Shown here piece after piece: positions 32,161 to 36,580 of a stretch of 36,580 nucleotides of DNA. The notes beneath the pieces were generated by a model. That model saw only the letters and a list, made by a program, of their open reading frames with translations, was not told the origin of the DNA and did not search any database. Positions within the stretch are counted from its first letter, which is position 1, and each line of letters begins with the position of its first letter. The translations under genes were made by a program, and so were the position numbers. Source of the DNA: JAHCIE01 sp034431435 (GTDB taxonomy: Bacteria; Chloroflexota; Anaerolineae; Epilineales; JAHCIE01); assembly GCA_034431435.1 (NCBI GenBank), contig DAOUDG010000004.1:1-36580 (forward strand). Direction: 5' to 3'.

Positions 32161-33441
32161 TCATGCCGGCTCCGGCAAGTCCTCTGGCCCCCAGGGACGC
32201 CGGGCGTCGGACACGCCTTGCAGGATGACGAAGGAGATGGCGGTCATCACCAGCAGGCTCAGGATGGCGGCCGGGCGGCCGAGGTTTAGGGTGTTGACGA
32301 TGAAGCCCCACAGGAAGGGACCGAGGATGGCGGCGAAGCGGCCGACCATGGCGTACAGGCCATAGAACTGGCCCACGTAGCGCGGCGGCGACAGGCGCAG
32401 CATGTAGGGGCGGTCGGCGCTCCACGTGCCGCCCAGGGCGAAGCCTGCGCAGACGCCCACCGCCCAGAACAGGGCGGACGGCAGGCCGAAGGTGGGGATG
32501 GCGAAGGCCAGAGCAAAGACGGTCATCCACATGATGAGGAAGACATTGAGGGTCTTCTTGGGGCCGATGTGGTCGACGATGAAGCCGCCGATGAGGCCGC
32601 CGGCGATGGCTCCGACGATGCCGAGCAGCAGGACGATCTGCGCCTGGCCGCTGGTGAAGCCTAGCTCGTTGGTGACGTAGATGCCCATGAAGGCGATGAC
32701 GGTGTTGGCGGCGTCGGCGTAAAAGATGCGCCCGAACAGGAAGCGGCCCAGGCCAGGGTAGTGACTCGTGCGGCTCAGGGTGGTGCGAATCTCGGCGAAG
32801 GCGCGGCCTACCGCGTGCAGGCCAAATGGCCTGACCTTGCGCGGTCGCTCCTTGAGGAAGAGGAAGATGGGCAGCGCGAACACCAGGTACAGCAAGCCGG
32901 TGGCGCGGAAGACGCTCTCGTAGCCCAGATTGAGGCGTTCGAGCAGCAGCAATCCGGCGCCGATGCCGATGAAGGAGCCGAAGTAGCCCAGGCCCACGCC
33001 CAACCCCCCGACGCGACCCCGGGTCGCCTCGGTGCTGACCTCGGGCAGCAGGGCGTCGTAGAAGATGAGGCCCGCCTGGTAGAAGTAGTTGGCGGCGATG
33101 AAGAAGACCAGCGACAGCGCCAGGCCGCCCGTGCCCAGCAGCAAGGTAAATGTGACGGCCAGCAGGGTGCTGACGATGAGGAACGGCAGGCGGCGCGGCG
33201 ACTGATCGGACAGCGCGCCGATGATGGGCGCGCTGACGAACATCAGGGCCATAGAGAGGGCAGTGGCGTTGCCGAACTGCTGGTCGGTTCCGCCCATGGC
33301 GTTGACGACCCACAGCGGGAAGTACAGGCTGGCGATGTTCAGGCTGAAGATCGTATTCGCCAGGTCGTACAGAATCCAACTGGCGACGCTGGCGAACGAA
33401 ATGGGGCGTTCGTCCTGTGCCTGGGTGGTGATGGCGGCCAT
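32161..33441 (-). CDS. MFS transporter, UMF1/Atg22-like
   Basis: 426 residues with about 12 membrane helices. The N terminus SWILYDLANTIFSLNIASLYFP (core ILYDLANTIFSLNIASLYF) and the LGVGLGYFGSFIGIGAG and YDALLPEVSTEATRGRV loops are characteristic of the UMF1 (Atg22-like) branch of the major facilitator superfamily, whose substrates are mostly unknown; amino-acid export is known for yeast Atg22. ATG 33441 has AAGGAG 7 nt upstream and a promoter (33500-33472) with TTGACG and CATACT. It is divergent from mdh and precedes queG on the same strand. Confidence 0.88.
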   Translation of the reverse strand: MAAITTQAQDERPISFASVASWILYDLANTIFSLNIASLYFPLWVVNAMGGTDQQFGNATALSMALMFVSAPIIGALSDQSPRRLPFLIVSTLLAVTFTLLLGTGGLALSLVFFIAANYFYQAGLIFYDALLPEVSTEATRGRVGGLGVGLGYFGSFIGIGAGLLLLERLNLGYESVFRATGLLYLVFALPIFLFLKERPRKVRPFGLHAVGRAFAEIRTTLSRTSHYPGLGRFLFGRIFYADAANTVIAFMGIYVTNELGFTSGQAQIVLLLGIVGAIAGGLIGGFIVDHIGPKKTLNVFLIMWMTVFALAFAIPTFGLPSALFWAVGVCAGFALGGTWSADRPYMLRLSPPRYVGQFYGLYAMVGRFAAILGPFLWGFIVNTLNLGRPAAILSLLVMTAISFVILQGVSDARRPWGPEDLPEPA

Positions 33442-33471
33442 GCGGGACTCCTTCGCGGCCAGAGTGGAGCG

Positions 33472-33500
33472 AGTATGCCGCAGATAGCGAGGCGCGTCAA
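33472..33500 (-). promoter_or_regulatory. Promoter of the MFS-queG unit
   Basis: TTGACG (33500-33495), a 17-bp spacer and CATACT (33477-33472) on the minus strand, 30 nt before the ATG at 33441. It lies back to back with the mdh promoter. Confidence 0.6.
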
Positions 33501-33504
33501 AGCA

Positions 33505-33513
33505 TGCTATAAT
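33505..33513 (+). promoter_or_regulatory. Extended -10 promoter of mdh
   Basis: TGC followed by a perfect TATAAT (33508-33513), 50 nt before the ATG at 33564. Confidence 0.7.
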
Positions 33514-33563
33514 TCCCCGGCCCCACCCGTCATTCCCAATCTCTGTCTCGAAGGAGAGGTAGC

Positions 33564-34508
33564 ATGGCTCGCAACAAGATTACAATCATCGGCGCCGGCA
33601 ACGTCGGCGCGAGCTGCGCGTTGTGGCTGGCGCCCATGAATCTGGGCGACATCGTGCTCAAGGATATCCCGGCCGCCGGGACGATGCCGGCCGGCAAGGC
33701 GCTGGACCTGCTCCAGTGCGGCCCCGTGATGGGCTTCGATGCCCGCATCATGGGCACGACTGAGTATGGCCCTACCGAAGGCTCGGACGTCATCGTGTTC
33801 ACCGGTGGGTTCCCCCGCAAGCCGGGCATGAGCCGTGAGGACCTGGTCGCCAAGAACGAAGAGGTCGTCGTCGACGTGATGAACGAGGTCAAGCGCACCT
33901 CGCCCAACGCCGTCGTGATCATGGTCACCAACCCGCTGGATACGATGGCCTACGTCGCCTACAAGACCAGCGGCTTCGCCAGGAACCGCATCATGGGCCA
34001 GGCGGGCATCCTCGACAGCGCGCGCTTCCGCACCTTCATCGCCCAGGAACTGAACACCTCCGTCAATAGCGTACAGGCCTTCACCATCGGCGGCCACGGC
34101 GACGAGATGGTGCCGCTGGTGCGGTCGGCGACGGTGGGCGGCGTGCCCCTGACCCAGACCATGTCGAAGGAGAAGCTCGACGCCATCGTGGAGCGTACGC
34201 GCAAGGGCGGCGGCGAGATCGTCCAACTGCTTGGCACGAGCGCGTACTACGCCCCCGGCGCGGCCAGCGCGCAGATGGTAGAAGCGGTTCTCAACGACCG
34301 CAAGCTGATCGTGCCGGTGGCCGCTTACCTGGACGGCGAGTACGGCCTGAAGGACATGTACTTCGGCGTGATGGCCAAGCTGGGCCGCAACGGCGTCGAG
34401 GAGATCATCGAGGTTGACCTGGATGCTGAGGAGCGCGCCGCGCTGGACAAGTCTGTCGAGCTGATTCGCGGCACAATGAGCGCGCTGGTGCAGGTGAAGC
34501 CGTCGTAG
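33564..34508 (+). CDS. mdh: Malate dehydrogenase (LDH-like type)
   Basis: 314 residues. Oxidises malate to oxaloacetate with NAD in the TCA cycle. The NAD-binding GAGNVG (residues 10-15) and Asp34, the mobile-loop GGFPRKPGMSREDL with substrate-binding Arg85 and Arg91, and the catalytic pair Asp151/His178 (AGILDSARFR and TIGGHGDEMVP) with Arg154 are all in place. The lactate-dehydrogenase-like form with a GFPRKPGMSR loop is typical of Chloroflexota and other deep-branching bacteria. ATG 33564 has GGAGAGG upstream. A terminator follows 24 nt after the stop, so it is transcribed alone. Confidence 0.97.
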   Translation: MARNKITIIGAGNVGASCALWLAPMNLGDIVLKDIPAAGTMPAGKALDLLQCGPVMGFDARIMGTTEYGPTEGSDVIVFTGGFPRKPGMSREDLVAKNEEVVVDVMNEVKRTSPNAVVIMVTNPLDTMAYVAYKTSGFARNRIMGQAGILDSARFRTFIAQELNTSVNSVQAFTIGGHGDEMVPLVRSATVGGVPLTQTMSKEKLDAIVERTRKGGGEIVQLLGTSAYYAPGAASAQMVEAVLNDRKLIVPVAAYLDGEYGLKDMYFGVMAKLGRNGVEEIIEVDLDAEERAALDKSVELIRGTMSALVQVKPS

Positions 34509-34531
34509 GTCGAGGCTTGCCGATATCGCTG

Positions 34532-34558
34532 ACGCCCCCGGCCGCGAGTCGGGGGCGT
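34532..34558 (+). terminator. Rho-independent terminator of mdh
   Basis: A 9-bp GC-rich stem (ACGCCCCCG with CGGGGGCGT, 34532-34540 and 34550-34558), a 9-nt loop and TTGCTAT behind it, shortly after the mdh stop. Confidence 0.75.
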
Positions 34559-34596
34559 TGCTATCCCCGCCCGGCGGCGAGTGCAGGGTAATCGCC

Positions 34597-34626
34597 TTGA
34601 CTAGACCACCTTACCTTGCTTACAAT
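34597..34626 (+). promoter_or_regulatory. Promoter of the acetyl-CoA synthetase gene
   Basis: TTGACT (34597-34602), an 18-bp spacer and TACAAT (34621-34626), about 54 nt before the ATG at 34680, with GAGGAGG upstream of the start. Confidence 0.65.
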
Positions 34627-34679
34627 ACCTGCGTTTGGTGACACAGCCGCCTACGCTAGTCTCAGAGGAGGGTTTTGCC

Positions 34680-36580
34680 ATGTCGGACCTGGTTTTGGAA
34701 GCTCGGCGTGTCGCCGACATCGAAGAGGCCGAGCACGAGGTATACGTGCCCGACCCTGGCGTCGTCGAGCACTCCTACATCAAGGACCCCGATACCTTCT
34801 ACGCCGAGTCCGTCAAGGATATCCCGGCCTTCTGGGAGAGGCAGGCGGAAGAGCTGGACTGGTACAAGAAGTGGGACCGCGTGCTGGACGATAGCCGCGC
34901 CCCCTTCTACCGCTGGTTCGTGGGCGGCAAGACGAACATCGTCCTCAACGCCCTCGACCGCCACGTCAAGACCTGGCGCAAGAACAAGCTGGCCCTGATC
35001 TGGGAGGGCGAACCGGGCGATTCGCGGACGATGTCCTACTACGCCCTGAACCGCGAGGTCAACAAGTTCTCCAACGTCCTGCGCGGCATGGGCGTCAAGC
35101 GGGGCGACCGCGTTACCATCTACATGGGTCGCATCCCGGAGATTCTGGTCGCCATGCTGGCCTGCGCCAAGATCGGCGCGATTCACAGTGTCGTCTTTGG
35201 CGGCTTCTCTGAGAACGCCCTGGGCGACCGCATCGAGGACGCCCAGAGCCGCGTCCTCATCACCCAGGATGGCAACTGGCTACGCGGCAAGGTCATTGAC
35301 CTCAAGACGATCGTGGACGCCGCGATTCGGCGCAGCCCGGTCGTCGAGAAGGTCATCGTCGTCCAGCGCGCCAATAACGCCGTCAACATGGAGGCGGGGC
35401 GCGACTTCTGGTACCACGACCTGATGAGCCTGCCCATCGCCACGACCAGCAGCGAGACGGAGGTCATGGAGGCTACCGACCCGCTGTATATGCTGTACAC
35501 GTCTGGCTCGACTGGCAAGCCCAAGGGCCTCGTCCACCTTCATGGCGGCTACCAGGTGGGCATCGCCAGCACCCTCAAGTATGCCTTCGACGTGAGCGAT
35601 GAGGACCGCTGGTGGTGCGCCGCCGACCCGGGCTGGGTCACCGGCCATAGCTACATCGTCTACGCGCCCCTCATCCTGGGCCTGACGTCCTTCATGTACG
35701 AGGGCGCGCCCAACTTCCCGTATCCCGATCGCTGGTGGCAGCTGATTGCCAAGTACGGCATCAGCCACTTCTACACCGCGCCGACGGCCATCCGCGGCCT
35801 GATGCGCTTCGGCCCCGCCTGGCCCAAGCGCCACGACCTGTCCAGCCTCAAGGTGCTGGGTACGGTCGGCGAACCCATCAACCCCGAGGCCTGGCGCTGG
35901 TACTACCGCTACATCGGGCAGAACCGCTGCCCCGTCATCGACACCTGGTGGCAGACGGAGACCGGCGCGTTCATGATCACGCCGACGCCGGCCCGCGCGC
36001 TGAAGCCTGGCTCGGCGACGCGGCCCTTCCCCGGCATTGTGGCCGACGTGGTGGACGAAAACGGCCAGTCCACTGAGCCTGACCAGGAGGGTTTCCTGGT
36101 CATCCAGCACCCCTGGCCGGCGATGCTGGCCGGCATCTACGGCGACCCTGACCGCTACATCAATACCTACTGGGGCAAGTTCCCCGGCGTCTACCTGGCG
36201 GGCGACGCGGCCCGCAAGGACGCCGACGGCTATTTCTGGATTATCGGCCGCATCGACGATGTGATCAATGTGTCGGGCCACCGCCTGGGTACGGCCGAGA
36301 TCGAGAGCGCGTTGGTCAGTCACCCGGCTGTGGCCGAGGCGGCCGCCATCGGCCTGCCTGACGAGGTCAAGGGGCAGGGCATCCACTGCTGGGTACTGCT
36401 ACGCAATGGCTACCAGGCCAGCGACGCCCTGGCCGAGGACCTGAAGCTCCACGTGCGGCGAGAGATCAGCCCCATCGCTTCGCCCGACAAGATTTACTTC
36501 CCCAGCACGCTGCCCAAGACACGCAGCGGCAAGATTATGCGCCGCGTGCTGAAGGCGCGCGCCCTGGGCATGGCGGAGGG
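34680..36580 (+). CDS. acs: Acetyl-CoA synthetase, AMP-forming, partial (runs off window end)
   Basis: The frame is open from ATG 34680 to the window end (633 codons; Acs is usually about 650). Acs makes acetyl-CoA from acetate, ATP and CoA via acetyl-AMP. Motifs: P-loop-like MLYTSGSTGKPKGLVHL (about residue 270), GWVTGHSY, TVGEPINPEAW and DTWWQTETGAF (Trp near residue 422 shapes a small acetate pocket), VSGHRLGTAEIESAL, and PKTRSGKIMRR with the catalytic Lys (about 618) that is acetylated in known enzymes. GAGGAGG precedes the start. It stands alone behind its own promoter after the mdh terminator. Only the last few residues are missing. Confidence 0.95.
   Translation, partial: MSDLVLEARRVADIEEAEHEVYVPDPGVVEHSYIKDPDTFYAESVKDIPAFWERQAEELDWYKKWDRVLDDSRAPFYRWFVGGKTNIVLNALDRHVKTWRKNKLALIWEGEPGDSRTMSYYALNREVNKFSNVLRGMGVKRGDRVTIYMGRIPEILVAMLACAKIGAIHSVVFGGFSENALGDRIEDAQSRVLITQDGNWLRGKVIDLKTIVDAAIRRSPVVEKVIVVQRANNAVNMEAGRDFWYHDLMSLPIATTSSETEVMEATDPLYMLYTSGSTGKPKGLVHLHGGYQVGIASTLKYAFDVSDEDRWWCAADPGWVTGHSYIVYAPLILGLTSFMYEGAPNFPYPDRWWQLIAKYGISHFYTAPTAIRGLMRFGPAWPKRHDLSSLKVLGTVGEPINPEAWRWYYRYIGQNRCPVIDTWWQTETGAFMITPTPARALKPGSATRPFPGIVADVVDENGQSTEPDQEGFLVIQHPWPAMLAGIYGDPDRYINTYWGKFPGVYLAGDAARKDADGYFWIIGRIDDVINVSGHRLGTAEIESALVSHPAVAEAAAIGLPDEVKGQGIHCWVLLRNGYQASDALAEDLKLHVRREISPIASPDKIYFPSTLPKTRSGKIMRRVLKARALGMAE

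Noticed and set aside
35280..36386. Minus-strand frame opposite acetyl-CoA synthetase
   Set aside because: Antisense to strongly conserved Acs motifs.
1..36580. tRNA, rRNA, prophage, insertion-sequence or CRISPR features
   Set aside because: None of the conserved tRNA or rRNA signatures, transposase or integrase motifs, terminal inverted repeats, or repeat-spacer arrays was seen when reading both strands.

Overview
The window is 36.6 kb of GC-rich bacterial DNA with tightly packed genes on both strands. It suggests a member of the Chloroflexota, most likely a free-living heterotroph. The basis is indirect: an ECF sigma factor overlapping a DUF5667 gene, very large XRE/NB-ARC/TPR and BTAD/AAA/TPR regulators, Thr/Pro/Ala-rich linkers in exported proteins, a bifunctional PGI/PMI, and a lactate-dehydrogenase-like malate dehydrogenase. 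No rRNA gene, tRNA gene, phage module or CRISPR array was seen, so the phylum is an inference.

Layout. 1-2.5 kb (minus): M20 peptidase, ECF sigma factor and a DUF5667 membrane protein cut by the window edge. 2.6-3.6 kb: small uncertain ORFs and an FCD-only remnant of a GntR regulator with an operator-like inverted repeat. 3.6-6.0 kb: an ATP-grasp-like gene followed by an AbrB/PIN toxin-antitoxin pair. The pair is bracketed by a perfect 76-bp direct repeat copied from the 3' end of the ATP-grasp gene. 6.0-9.1 kb: a small membrane protein divergent from an XRE-NB-ARC-TPR regulator that is frameshifted at a G9 tract. 9.1-12.8 kb (minus): an iron-uptake operon of an EfeO-like lipoprotein and an FTR1 permease. 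12.9-13.5 kb: a SWIM zinc-finger gene behind a promoter, a structured leader and a terminator-like hairpin. 13.5-16.7 kb (minus): DUF763, rsmI and PGI/PMI, apparently transcribed from a leaderless promoter.

16.8-20.8 kb (plus): phosphoribosyltransferase, small membrane protein, PanE-like reductase, YgfZ/GcvT-like protein and a polytopic membrane protein. 20.9-23.3 kb: a DJ-1/PfpI protein divergent from a KDPG-aldolase and sugar-kinase pair (lower Entner-Doudoroff steps). 23.3-26 kb: a second ATP-grasp ligase divergent from a membrane-anchored protein with a low-complexity stalk. 26.1-30.9 kb (plus): enoyl-CoA hydratase, a 1081-residue BTAD-AAA-TPR regulator and a TPR-like hypothetical. 30.9-33.4 kb (minus): MFS transporter and queG. 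33.5 kb to the end (plus): malate dehydrogenase and acetyl-CoA synthetase, the latter cut at the edge.

Most of the region is ordinary central metabolism, RNA modification and regulation. The places worth a second look are the repeat-bracketed toxin-antitoxin insertion (4897-5897), the leader/terminator unit upstream of the SWIM gene (13298-13478), the G9 frameshift (8458-8466) and the truncated GntR gene with its retained operator-like site. I saw no clearly new multi-gene system.
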